Assembly: GCF_009883055.1 (NCBI RefSeq)
Contig: NZ_WWVR01000043.1
Span: 1 to 19,702 of the forward strand
Direction: 5' to 3'
DNA length: 19,702 nucleotides
Origin: Blautia sp. BIOML-A1
GTDB taxonomy: Bacteria; Bacillota; Clostridia; Lachnospirales; Lachnospiraceae
Shown here in pieces: positions 1-8,077 of the stretch. The notes under the pieces were generated by a model, which worked only from the letters and a program-made list of their open reading frames with translations, ran no database searches and was not told the origin of the DNA. Within the stretch, counting starts at the first letter, position 1. The number at the start of each line of letters is the position of its first letter. The position numbers and the translations under genes were made by a program.

Positions 1-293
1 CCTGTTTCGTCATCCAGTTCTCTCATGGATTTGATGGCTTTATTTCTTCCACAGTTCAGTAATTCCATGATATCTTCGATGGAAAAATAGATATATGCTC
101 TGTCTTTGTCGTCAAACCACTGATTCTTGATGGAAAGAGACATTCGATCCAACATCAGTCCATATAAAATTTTAGCATCGCTTGATAAATCTTTAAAGTA
201 ACTGTCTGTAAATAATGCTTTTGGTATGCGGTAGAAACTGAACTGATCAGCTTCGGTACCGTAAAAATAATTAAATGTCATTTTTTTCTCCAT
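1..293 (-). CDS. Replication initiator protein A (RepA_N domain), partial, N-terminal part
   Basis: Reading the minus strand from ATG at 293 gives an open frame of 97 codons that continues past the window edge, so only the N-terminus is seen. It begins MEKKMTFNYFYGTEADQFSF and continues with FYRIPKALFTD, a run containing LSSDAKILYGLMLDRMSLS, and a segment with IEDIMELLNCGRNKAIKSM. This pattern is typical of the RepA_N winged-helix domain of Firmicutes plasmid and integrative-element initiators, which bind the origin and start replication. GAAAGGAGGA (299-308) is an excellent ribosome site and fixes the start. The family call comes from recognising the domain. The origin itself is not identified here, and completeness of the C-terminal part cannot be judged. 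Confidence 0.85.
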   Translation of the reverse strand, partial: MEKKMTFNYFYGTEADQFSFYRIPKALFTDSYFKDLSSDAKILYGLMLDRMSLSIKNQWFDDKDRAYIYFSIEDIMELLNCGRNKAIKSMRELDDET

Positions 294-315
294 AATATCC
301 TCCTTTCATTTTCTG

Positions 316-370
316 CTAAGAAGTCCTCTTTTTAAACTTCTTTGACTTTGTTTTCTTAGCTTTTTCTATC
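316..370 (-). pseudogene. Possible lysine-rich C-terminal tail of a gene upstream of repA, cut off by the IS remnant
   Basis: On the minus strand a frame open from about 370 down to a TAG at 316-318 encodes a very basic tail (VRIEKAKKTKSKKFKKRTS). The stop lies a few bases before the repA ribosome site, as expected for a preceding gene in the same operon. Transposase homology on the other strand begins at about 371, so the rest of the gene would have been lost at that junction. The stretch is too short for any family call, and lysine-rich tails can arise from A-rich sequence by chance. Confidence 0.3.
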
Positions 371-1537
371 CTTACATTTGGAAAGAATTATACCCGCCGT
401 TTCAAAGATACAGACCTTTTTGAGCAGATCTTTTCAAAGATTCTGGAAGATTGTATGAAATATAAGCTTGTAAATACAGAACAGATCTTCGTGGATGCAA
501 CACATGTAAAAGCCTGTGCAAACAGTAAAAAAATGCGTAAGCGGGTTGCACACGAACAGGCTCTCTGGTATGAAGAGGAATTAAATAAAGAGATTGAAAA
601 AGATCGTCTGGCACATGGAAAAAAGCCATTAAAGAAAAAAGATGATAACCAGCCACCTGCATCCGGTGGAACCGGAAATGATAAGGATTCTATATCTGAA
701 GAACTTCCTGAAGATGTGAAAACACAAAAATGCAGCATCAGCGATCCGGAAAGTGGATGGTTTCGAAAGGGTGAACATAAACACGTTTTTGCATATGCAG
801 TAGAAACTGCTTGTGATAAACATGGCTGGATCCTTGGATATACAGTACATCCTGGTAATGAGCATGACAGTCGTACTTTTAAAGCATTATACGATAAGAT
901 ATCTAAACTGAATCCGCAGATGGTAGTTGCAGATGCAGGATATAAAACTCCGGCAATCGCCCATCGGCTGTTGGAAGATGGAATTCAACCACTTTTTCCG
1001 TATAACCGTCCCAAGACCAAAAAAGGCTTTTTCGGAAAACACGAATTCGCATATGATAAATACAATGATTGTTATATATGTCCGGGAGCACATATATTGA
1101 CATACAGTACAACAAACAGAAGTGGATATAAAGAGTATAAAAGCTGCGGTGAACATTGTGCTGAATGCCAATGTCTTTCAAAATGCACAGAAAGTAAGGA
1201 TCATGTAAAACTGATCACACGTCATGTATGGGAAGAATATATGGAAGTGGTAGAAGACATTCGGCACACGATCGGAAACAGACAGATCTACCAGTTAAGA
1301 AAAGAAACCATAGAGCGGATCTTCGGTACAGCGAAAGAACAGCATGGATTTCGATATACACAGTATGTAGGAAAAGCACGGATGGAAATGAATGCCGGGC
1401 TTACCTTTGCATGCATGAATTTGAAAAAACTGGCAAAGATCCTGGAAAAACGAGGTTGGAACACAGTCAGATTTTTGTTGATTTTGAAGAAAATAAAAAG
1501 AAAAGAAGTTTTAAAAGAAAAATGGTGCTGGGCATAA
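371..1537 (+). pseudogene. IS1182-family transposase, 5'-truncated
   Basis: The reading frame ending at TAA 1535-1537 holds the central and C-terminal parts of a DDE transposase of the IS1182 type: FGKNYTRRFKDTDLF near the start, VDATHVKACAN (first catalytic Asp region), a middle domain with VVADAGYKTPAIAH (second Asp), a cysteine-rich insert, and RKETIERIFGTAKEQHGFR with the catalytic Glu. The internal ATG at 455 gives 360 residues, but homology clearly runs upstream to about 371. Before that the frame becomes unrelated and reaches a stop at 317-319. IS1182 transposases are usually about 450-500 residues, so roughly the first 120 are missing. There is no plausible start or ribosome site, so the protein is probably inactive. 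The left end of the element is gone. Confidence 0.85.
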
Positions 1538-1544
1538 TCCCCAA

Positions 1545-1566
1545 CACCAAGTTTGTCTACAGTCTG
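1545..1566 (+). mobile_element. Likely right terminal region of the IS1182-type remnant
   Basis: The sequence after the transposase stop contains AGTTTGTCTACAGTCTGA, which resembles the terminal region that follows related IS1182 transposases in Clostridia (from memory). It stops at the base of the terminator stem that begins at 1567. The matching left inverted repeat is not present near 300-371, consistent with loss of the left end. The exact terminus cannot be fixed without a reference element. Confidence 0.4.
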
Positions 1567-1592
1567 AGGGGAACTGCGTATGCAGTTCCCCT
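1567..1592 (-). terminator. Terminator stem at the end of the sugar-transport operon
   Basis: An 11-bp perfect inverted repeat (AGGGGAACTGC / GCAGTTCCCCT, loop GTAT) begins 5 bases after the stop codon of the last permease gene (minus strand). On the minus strand no T-run follows; the next bases, CAGACTG, belong to the presumed IS end. On the plus strand TTGTCTT follows, so the stem could also stop transcription out of the transposase remnant. It most likely was the operon's own terminator, with its T-tract displaced by the IS. Confidence 0.65.
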
Positions 1593-1596
1593 TGTC

Positions 1597-2436
1597 TTAA
1601 CCTTTTACAGCTCCAACTGTGAAGCTTTCCTGAACCTGTTTGCTCAGTAATAAATATATCAATACTGTTGGCAATGTGGCAATTACCATACCGGCTCCGA
1701 TAATTCCCCAGTTTGTTGAATGTTCTCCTACGAAAGACATAATTCCTACAGGAAGTGTCTTATATTTGGCATCGTCTACAAATGTATTTGCAAATAAAAG
1801 TTCATTCCATGTATTCAGAAAAGCAAAAATACAGGACGTAGCAATTCCGGGTCTTATCATAGGAAGGATAATTTTGAAAAACATATTGAAAATATTACAT
1901 CCATCTATACATGCTGCTTCTTCAATCTCTCTTGGCAGAGCTTTGAAAAAGCCACCTAATATCATAACCGTCATTGGCATTGCAAATGTAATATATGGAA
2001 GCATCAGTCCCAGATATCCTCCTCTGATTCCCAGACGATCCAGTCCCTGGAACAGCGGAAGCAAAGTTGCCTGTACAGGAATCATGATTCCCAGGCTGAA
2101 AATTGCCGCTACGATACCTTTGGCTTTCCAGTACATTCTGTTGATCGCATAAGCAACCATTGATGCCAGAAGTGTTGAAACAACAACTGTCACTGCTGCA
2201 TAAAAAACAGAGTTTAACAGGTATCGTAAAATTTCGCCTCCCATAAGAGCCTTAGAAAAGTTTTCCAGATGCCATACTTTCGGCAAACCTACCAAATTAT
2301 TGGAATCAAATATTTCCGTATTACTTTTGAAGGAAAATGTAACCAGCCAGTAAAAAGGAAATATCTGGATAAAGGTAAATACTGCCAGAAACAGATATAT
2401 TAATGTCTTTTTTATTTTCATTGCACTGATCTTCAT
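1597..2436 (-). CDS. Sugar ABC transporter permease, MalG/CUT1 type
   Basis: A 279-residue integral membrane protein of the binding-protein-dependent permease family. The N-terminal helix (YLFLAVFTFIQIFPFYWLV) is followed by FSFKSNTEIF, typical of the MalG/LacG-like second permease of CUT1 systems. The cytoplasmic EAA loop is visible as EIEEAACIDGCNIFNMFFKI with the downstream LPMIRPG; this loop docks with the ATPase. No ATPase gene lies in the locus, so a shared MsmK/UgpC-type ATPase encoded elsewhere is expected, as is common for CUT1 systems in this group. GAGAGGAGC just upstream supports ATG 2436; the preceding permease ends 12 bases before. With its neighbours it should import xylo-oligosaccharides, inferred from the GH39 gene in the same locus. 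Confidence 0.93.
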   Translation of the reverse strand: MKISAMKIKKTLIYLFLAVFTFIQIFPFYWLVTFSFKSNTEIFDSNNLVGLPKVWHLENFSKALMGGEILRYLLNSVFYAAVTVVVSTLLASMVAYAINRMYWKAKGIVAAIFSLGIMIPVQATLLPLFQGLDRLGIRGGYLGLMLPYITFAMPMTVMILGGFFKALPREIEEAACIDGCNIFNMFFKIILPMIRPGIATSCIFAFLNTWNELLFANTFVDDAKYKTLPVGIMSFVGEHSTNWGIIGAGMVIATLPTVLIYLLLSKQVQESFTVGAVKG

Positions 2437-2448
2437 CTGCTGCTCCTC

Positions 2449-3336
2449 TCAAATCATTGATGCATTTTCTTCTGACTTCTTAAAAATGAGGTTGAGCAGG
2501 AAACTGAACAGCAGACACTCAAATACGATAAAGAACGCCTGAGCACTTCCATAACCATAACGACATTTTACAAACAGATTATCATACATCAATGTTGCCG
2601 GAACCTCACTGACATGGTTAGGACCGCCACCGGTCATAACATATACCAGGTCAAATACTCGCAGAGAGCCGACAAGTGCAAAGGTAGCACAGACTTTTAT
2701 CGTCGGCATTAACAGTGGAATTGTAATCTTTGTTGCTGCCTTAAATCCTGTAGCGCCATCCAGCTTTGCCGCTTCATAATATTCCGGTGAAATATTTTTA
2801 ACTCCCGCATAAAGAATTACCATATGATATCCAATACTCTGCCAGATTGCAGGGATAACGGTTGTCATATAAGCTGTCTTTGGATTTACCAGCCATGCTG
2901 TATCATTTGCCATTCCCAGTGCACCCAGGATTGCATTTAAGAGACCTTCGCTGTTGAAGATCTTACACCAGAGCTGTCCGATTACCATACTGGAGATTAC
3001 AACAGGGAGAAAGAATACTGTTCTGTAAAAACCTTCGCCCTTAACTCTATTTGCCAGAACAATAGCCAGAAATAATGCAATCGGAATCTGAATAAACAAA
3101 GAGCCTGCTGCCAGAATAAAGGAGTTCAAAACGGCTCGCTTGAAATATGGGTCCGTTGTAAACAGTTCTTTGTAATTCTTTAACCCTATAAAAACTTTTT
3201 GTCCAATTCCATCATAATTGAACAGTCCATAATATCCGGTAGTGAATAACGGGATAACTGCCATTACCAGAAATAAAATGAGACCTGGTGCAACGAAAAC
3301 AGTAACATACCATTTATTACTTAAAAGTTTTTTCAT
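2449..3336 (-). CDS. Sugar ABC transporter permease, MalF/CUT1 type
   Basis: A 295-residue permease with six or so predicted helices. It starts MKKLLSNKWYVTVFVAPGLILF, the usual opening of the first CUT1 permease (MalF/UgpA-like). The EAA loop reads EYYEAAKLDGATGFKAATKI followed by IPLLMPT, and YVMTGGGP near residue 250 is another hallmark of this family. It starts 4 bases after the stop of the solute-binding protein gene and uses an AGGAA ribosome site that overlaps the end of that gene, so the two are cotranscribed and probably translationally coupled. It would form the transmembrane channel together with the MalG-type partner. Confidence 0.93.
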   Translation of the reverse strand: MKKLLSNKWYVTVFVAPGLILFLVMAVIPLFTTGYYGLFNYDGIGQKVFIGLKNYKELFTTDPYFKRAVLNSFILAAGSLFIQIPIALFLAIVLANRVKGEGFYRTVFFLPVVISSMVIGQLWCKIFNSEGLLNAILGALGMANDTAWLVNPKTAYMTTVIPAIWQSIGYHMVILYAGVKNISPEYYEAAKLDGATGFKAATKITIPLLMPTIKVCATFALVGSLRVFDLVYVMTGGGPNHVSEVPATLMYDNLFVKCRYGYGSAQAFFIVFECLLFSFLLNLIFKKSEENASMI

Positions 3337-3340
3337 AGTT

Positions 3341-4624
3341 TTATTCCTGCGTGCTGATTGCTTCCTGATGTGCAGACATGAAACTGTCTACATCAGCACT
3401 TCCTGAGAGTAAAGACTGAGCCTGTTCCAGATGAACAGCTGCCGCATTTGCACCTAAAATGCCATCCCAGTTCTGTACACCTGTTTTTACTCCATCATAC
3501 AGATCCATTAATTTTACAAATGTAGGAGAAACCTTATCTGTGTCGATTTCTGTATTCCAGCATGGGAATCCTGTACCAAGTTCCAGAGCCTGTTCACCCA
3601 TTTTTTCAGAGATATACATTGCAAAATCAGCAGATTCTTTCGGAGTATCTGTATTTTTGTTTACAAAGAAAGATGCACCTGCTCCACCTGCATAATCAGT
3701 AGCATCCTGCTTATCTGAAACTACAGGGAATGTAATTACTTCTACATTTTTTACAGAACTGTCTTCTGCATTATCGATTGTTCCAGCAAACCAGCTTCCG
3801 TCAAGCTGCATTGCAACTTTTCCATTAAGGAAATCTGCTGTTGCTTCTGCTTCACCATCTTCCAGCGGACTCTTTCCTAAGATTCCTTTATCATATAATT
3901 CTACAACATCTTCTGCTGCTTTCTTAAATCCATCATTTGTAAACTCTTTTTCTCCAAGAAGTGTGGACTGTACTTCAGAAGCGCCTACTTCTCTCAGTGC
4001 AAGTGACTCATACAGTGCACCTGCAAGCCATGCATCTTTTGCACCAACTGCCAGTGGTGTTACTCCGTCCAGTTTTTCAAGAGCTTCACCCGCTGTGAGC
4101 AGTTCATCATATGTCTTTGGAATTTCTACTCCCGCTTCATCAAATAAATCTTTATTGCAGAAAAGACACATCATATAACTGTCGATAGGAAGACCATATA
4201 AATTTCCATCCAGTTCAAAGTTGCTTGTAGAACCTTCTTTAATTTTGCTCTTAATGTCATCTGTTACATAATCATTTAACGGTAATACCTTATCGGCATC
4301 TGTAAACAATTTCAGTTTTCCCGGTGCCCAGTAATAAAATACATCTACACCGGAAGCACTGCTTGCGAACTCTGTAGAGATTTTTGTTTTATAGGACTCT
4401 GTATCCAGACCATGAAGTTTGATTTTAATATTGTCATGTTCTTTTTCATATTCTTTTACTGCTGCTTCAAATGCCGATGTCTGTGCGCTTTCCGGATCAG
4501 TAAACTGATGCCATACATCCAGTGTCACTGTATCATCTGCAAAAACTGTCGAAGATCCAAATGCAGTTGTTCCAACCATTGCCGCACCCATGCAGGCTGC
4601 TGTAAACTTTTTCCATTTGTTCAT
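3341..4624 (-). CDS. Extracellular sugar-binding protein of an ABC transporter (SBP family 1)
   Basis: A 427-residue protein with a signal sequence (MNKWKK, then a hydrophobic stretch ending VFA before DDTVTLDVWHQF). The mature part begins with the VTLDVWHQFTDPE pattern of family-1 solute-binding proteins (MalE/UgpB-like) and contains YGLPIDSYMMCLFCNKDLFDEAG and KVAMQLDGSWFAGTI, both typical of the fold. Unlike most Gram-positive binding proteins it shows no convincing lipobox: the only early Cys (residue 11, context TAAC) sits before, not after, the hydrophobic core. It is the first gene of the transport set, preceded by AAAGGAGG and by a near-consensus promoter 55-83 bases upstream. Xylo-oligosaccharide specificity is inferred from the neighbouring GH39 enzyme. 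Confidence 0.92.
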   Translation of the reverse strand: MNKWKKFTAACMGAAMVGTTAFGSSTVFADDTVTLDVWHQFTDPESAQTSAFEAAVKEYEKEHDNIKIKLHGLDTESYKTKISTEFASSASGVDVFYYWAPGKLKLFTDADKVLPLNDYVTDDIKSKIKEGSTSNFELDGNLYGLPIDSYMMCLFCNKDLFDEAGVEIPKTYDELLTAGEALEKLDGVTPLAVGAKDAWLAGALYESLALREVGASEVQSTLLGEKEFTNDGFKKAAEDVVELYDKGILGKSPLEDGEAEATADFLNGKVAMQLDGSWFAGTIDNAEDSSVKNVEVITFPVVSDKQDATDYAGGAGASFFVNKNTDTPKESADFAMYISEKMGEQALELGTGFPCWNTEIDTDKVSPTFVKLMDLYDGVKTGVQNWDGILGANAAAVHLEQAQSLLSGSADVDSFMSAHQEAISTQE

Positions 4625-4678
4625 TCCCTTTTTTCCTCCTTTATGATCCCTGTCTGTGTAACTTATTGTTATGCTGAT

Positions 4679-4707
4679 ATTATAAAATCCAGGAGGAGTT
4701 TTCTCAA
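4679..4707 (-). promoter_or_regulatory. Sigma-A-type promoter of the transporter genes
   Basis: On the minus strand TTGAGA (4707-4702) and TATAAT (4684-4679) are separated by exactly 17 bases, matching the housekeeping consensus at 11 of 12 positions. It lies in the 89-base gap between the response-regulator stop and the binding-protein start, so the transporter genes can be expressed separately from the kinase/regulator genes. The regulator probably acts close to this site, but no clear repeat was found around it. Confidence 0.75.
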
Positions 4708-4713
4708 TTCAGA

Positions 4714-6273
4714 TTATTTACCTGAAAGGGTGCGATTTTTACTTTTATATTCATTTACTGTTTTTCCCGTATATTTTTTAAAGGAAGTTCCGAAATAATG
4801 AGCATCCGGCATCCCAACTGCCGCTGCTACCTCATACACCTTCAGATCCGTATTGTCAAAAAGTTCCATACTTTTTTCCACTCGTTTTCTCATAATATAT
4901 TTTGTAATGCTCTCACCTGTTGTCTGTTTGAAAATACGACTGAAATAACTGGAATTTACAAAAAGATTCGAAGCGATCAGATTCAGTGACAGTTTCTCTC
5001 TGTCAAGATTCTGCTCAATATATTCCTGAGCCTTCTGTGCAACTGTATTTCCTCCCACGTTCTGCGAAACAGTCTGTATTGTTTCTTCAATCAGAGTATA
5101 TAATGTCCTGCAAAATTCCTGCAGCGTATTAATACCTGAAATATTCTCCAGAATTTTTACCTGTTCCTCATTATCAAAATGTTTATTACTTTCCTTCAAT
5201 ACAGAAATGGTATTGTGGAAGATCAGTACTCCCAGGTTGCGAAGCTGTGAGATCATTAACGGACCGTCGAAAATATACTGTTCCAGATAATGATCAATAA
5301 ATGCAACTGCCTCCTCCTGGTCACCACTTTTTACTGCAATCCTGTATCTGTCAAAATTTACAGGATATGAATGACTGATCTGCTGCATATATTCGATATA
5401 ATCCTCATAGAAGATCAAAGTTTTTCTCTCATCCCGCATAGTATCTACCAGGGCTTCTTCACATTCTGAGAGAATTTTCGGGCTGTCATCTATTTTTCCA
5501 TAATAACTGCTGACTGATGCAGCTACCATGCCGTCTTTACCCAGTTCGGTTATCTGTTCAAATGCAGTTCCAAGCAGATCTTTAATCTCCGGAGTTTCTT
5601 CTATGACAAAGAATATCTTGTTTTTCTCCAGGAAAAAATATCCGTACTTTTTTTCACCTATGGTTTTATTCATAATTTCTAGGAGTTTCAGCAGCATGTC
5701 GTGATCTTCCAGATTCATAATAAGCAAAACTCCCCGGACTCCATTATTTTTCCACAGCTGAATCTGATATTCAGAAAGCTTTTCCACAGCTTCTTCAGAT
5801 TTAATGTATCCGGTAACTATCCTTCGAAGCAGTTCCTGACAGAGGACCGGATAAATTTCCACATCTTTAGACTGCTGTTCCCGTTTCTTCAGAATCTGTT
5901 CCCGCAGTTTCATTGCCGCCGCCAGAAGTTCATCTGACTGGATCGGTTTTAGCAGAAATTCTTCCACCCCTATATGGATAGCCTCTCTGGCATATTCAAA
6001 CTCCCGATACCCGGTGACGATCACAATGCGAACTGCTGGATATGTATCACGGATCCGTCTGCTTAATTCCAATCCATCTATTCTTGGCATATTAATATCT
6101 GTATATACAATATCAGGGACCTGTTTTTCCATAAGTTTCAGAGCATCTTCTGCACATTGTACATTGCCGATAATGTGAAACCCTTCAGATTCCCAGTTAA
6201 CACATTTTTCTATTAATATGCCTTCATATTTTTCGTCATCTACTATCAGTATGTTAATAATGTCCTTCTCCAT
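4714..6273 (-). CDS. Two-component response regulator, YesN/AraC type
   Basis: A 519-residue regulator. An N-terminal receiver (about 1-120) shows the acidic pair in LIVDDE (D12, D13), the phosphoacceptor D59 in YTDINMPRIDG, T87 in VIVTGY and K109 in LLKPI. A long middle part follows. The C-terminus (about 415-515) holds two AraC-type helix-turn-helix motifs (LIASNLFVNSSYFSRIFKQ and VYEVAAAVGMPDAHYFGTSF). Two ATGs lie close together; 6273 is chosen because GAGG (6281-6284) is 7 bases away, against 1 base for the ATG at 6279. It follows the kinase gene by about 20 bases and should be its partner. The probable target is the promoter just downstream of the gene, and perhaps the GH39 promoter. 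Confidence 0.93.
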   Translation of the reverse strand: MEKDIINILIVDDEKYEGILIEKCVNWESEGFHIIGNVQCAEDALKLMEKQVPDIVYTDINMPRIDGLELSRRIRDTYPAVRIVIVTGYREFEYAREAIHIGVEEFLLKPIQSDELLAAAMKLREQILKKREQQSKDVEIYPVLCQELLRRIVTGYIKSEEAVEKLSEYQIQLWKNNGVRGVLLIMNLEDHDMLLKLLEIMNKTIGEKKYGYFFLEKNKIFFVIEETPEIKDLLGTAFEQITELGKDGMVAASVSSYYGKIDDSPKILSECEEALVDTMRDERKTLIFYEDYIEYMQQISHSYPVNFDRYRIAVKSGDQEEAVAFIDHYLEQYIFDGPLMISQLRNLGVLIFHNTISVLKESNKHFDNEEQVKILENISGINTLQEFCRTLYTLIEETIQTVSQNVGGNTVAQKAQEYIEQNLDREKLSLNLIASNLFVNSSYFSRIFKQTTGESITKYIMRKRVEKSMELFDNTDLKVYEVAAAVGMPDAHYFGTSFKKYTGKTVNEYKSKNRTLSGK

Positions 6274-6293
6274 GATCATGCCTCTTCTTTGTA

Positions 6294-8057
6294 TTACCCA
6301 TTTACATTATAATATTCTTCTTTATATGGAAACCGTACTGAAACTTCTGTTCCTCTTCCCGGCTGACTGGATATAGATACTGCATCCTCAACCCCATAAA
6401 ATAATTCGACTCTCTGTTTCACACTGTAAATTCCAAATCCTGACTTTGAATTTTTATATTCACCTTCCAATATCAGTCTGACTTTTTCTTCAGAAATTCC
6501 AACGCCATTATCTTTTATCGAAACTTCCATCATTCTGTTGTCCACCATCCTCATAGTAATCTGAAGTTCTCCCTTTCCCTCTTTCTGACGCAGGCCATGA
6601 TGAACTGCATTCTCTACCAATGGCTGCAGGATCAGCTTCAACATCAATGTATCCATCAGCTTTTCATCTACCTGGTATCGAATACTGATTTCATTTTCAT
6701 ATCTGATGTTAATGATCGTCATATAACTTTTTACGATATCCAGTTCCTCTCTTACAGGAATCATCTGGCTGCCTCTGTTCAGACTGTTTCTGTAAAATCT
6801 CCCCAATGCCTGTGTCATCTGGAAACTTTTATCCTGGTCCCCGATCAAAGTAAGTCCGCTGATCACATCCAGAGTATTATAAAGAAAATGCGGATTGATC
6901 TGTTCCAGAATAAGATCCAGTTCATTTTTCCGGATAATCTTCTCTTCTTCCTTGGTTCTTTCCAGCAATTCCCTGATTGAATTCAGCAGATTATTATATG
7001 TCCGTTTCAGATTGGTAATCTCATCCTCACACTCTTCATCCACTTCCATATTCTCAGGAATAGCTTTCGAATACATCATCTGTTCTTCCATTTTCTGGAT
7101 TGGTCTGCTCACTGTACGGGAAATGAAAAGCCAGCACAAGATCAGCATTCCTATATTAACAAGCAGTACGATGATCGTATCGGAATAACTGATGCTTCTG
7201 GAAAAGCTGCTTAGCGGAGTCTCTATGGCTATAGTCCAGCCGTCTATCATAGACGTAATTTTTTTATATACCATGGGATTTTTACCGTTGCGTACAATCT
7301 TCGTCTCATTTTCTTTCAAAGATCCGATAATATTTTTGCTTACATCATAGTTTTCTTTTTTCTCCGGTCCGAAGATCAGGGTGTCATTCATCAGTACATA
7401 AAAGTTGGAATGCAGATTTCCGCCAACAGAGTCAAAAATCTCACGGATGGTTTTCTCATCGATATTTACCATGAGAATTCCCAGTTTGGAATAATCCGTT
7501 TTTTTCTTAATTACACGGATCATAGACAGAATGTTTCTGTTTTTGCTTTTATAGCTGACGACCCCTCCGCCATTTGTTTCGAAAATCCAGTCTCCATCTT
7601 CTTTTATAGCCTTTTCATACCAGTAGGCATCTTCTACAGAAATGTCTTTCTTCAAAACAACCTCTTCTCTGTTGCACATAAAAGAATTTCCTATATTATC
7701 ATAAAATACAATAGAGGAAATATAATCTCCTGCCAGCATGATATTCGTAAGGCAGTCCTGCAGTTCTGTTCTGGTCTTGACTGTCAGATTTCCTTTGGAT
7801 ACTTCTTCCAGTGTGTCCTGAAACATTTTACTCCAGAACACCGCATAGGTATCCTGATTCACATGATCGATCATCAGTTCCAGATTGCTGTCGATGGCAT
7901 GAAGAGTCTGCGTTGTCATTTCACCGATATGTTTCAGATTAAATTTCTGATTGCTGTATACCACTGTTCCTATGGAAATGACAGATGACAATAAAATACA
8001 GGCAAGAAACAATCCCCATATTTTTGTCTTTATTTTCATCTTTTTCAAACCCTTCAT
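6294..8057 (-). CDS. Membrane sensor histidine kinase, YesM type
   Basis: A 587-residue kinase with a transmembrane helix at about 13-35, an extracellular sensor of about 250 residues (Cache-like arrangement, inferred), a second helix at about 293-313, a HAMP-like linker (about 314-366), and the His_kinase/HATPase pair of the YesM/LytS class. The phosphoacceptor is H390 in EQINPHFLYNTLD; the N box is VENAVHHG (481-488), the G1 box DNGVGI (516-521) and the G2 box GFGIYSVKQRV (540-550). GAGGTGG precedes ATG 8057. It lies 20 bases after the GH39 gene and about 20 bases before the regulator gene. It presumably senses the sugar directly or through the binding protein; the ligand is not evident from sequence. 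Confidence 0.93.
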   Translation of the reverse strand: MKGLKKMKIKTKIWGLFLACILLSSVISIGTVVYSNQKFNLKHIGEMTTQTLHAIDSNLELMIDHVNQDTYAVFWSKMFQDTLEEVSKGNLTVKTRTELQDCLTNIMLAGDYISSIVFYDNIGNSFMCNREEVVLKKDISVEDAYWYEKAIKEDGDWIFETNGGGVVSYKSKNRNILSMIRVIKKKTDYSKLGILMVNIDEKTIREIFDSVGGNLHSNFYVLMNDTLIFGPEKKENYDVSKNIIGSLKENETKIVRNGKNPMVYKKITSMIDGWTIAIETPLSSFSRSISYSDTIIVLLVNIGMLILCWLFISRTVSRPIQKMEEQMMYSKAIPENMEVDEECEDEITNLKRTYNNLLNSIRELLERTKEEEKIIRKNELDLILEQINPHFLYNTLDVISGLTLIGDQDKSFQMTQALGRFYRNSLNRGSQMIPVREELDIVKSYMTIINIRYENEISIRYQVDEKLMDTLMLKLILQPLVENAVHHGLRQKEGKGELQITMRMVDNRMMEVSIKDNGVGISEEKVRLILEGEYKNSKSGFGIYSVKQRVELFYGVEDAVSISSQPGRGTEVSVRFPYKEEYYNVNG

Positions 8058-8077
8058 GCATCCACCTCTTTTTCTTT

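Noticed and set aside
1228..1650. 140-residue open frame on the plus strand
   Set aside because: It overlaps the transposase frame and the permease end in another frame, has no ribosome site, and its product resembles no family.
1640..2152. 170-residue plus-strand frame opposite the MalG-type permease
   Set aside because: Shadow of a clear permease gene; no ribosome site and no protein-like pattern.
7410..7988. 192-residue plus-strand frame opposite the sensor kinase
   Set aside because: The kinase on the other strand has all catalytic boxes; this frame is a shadow.
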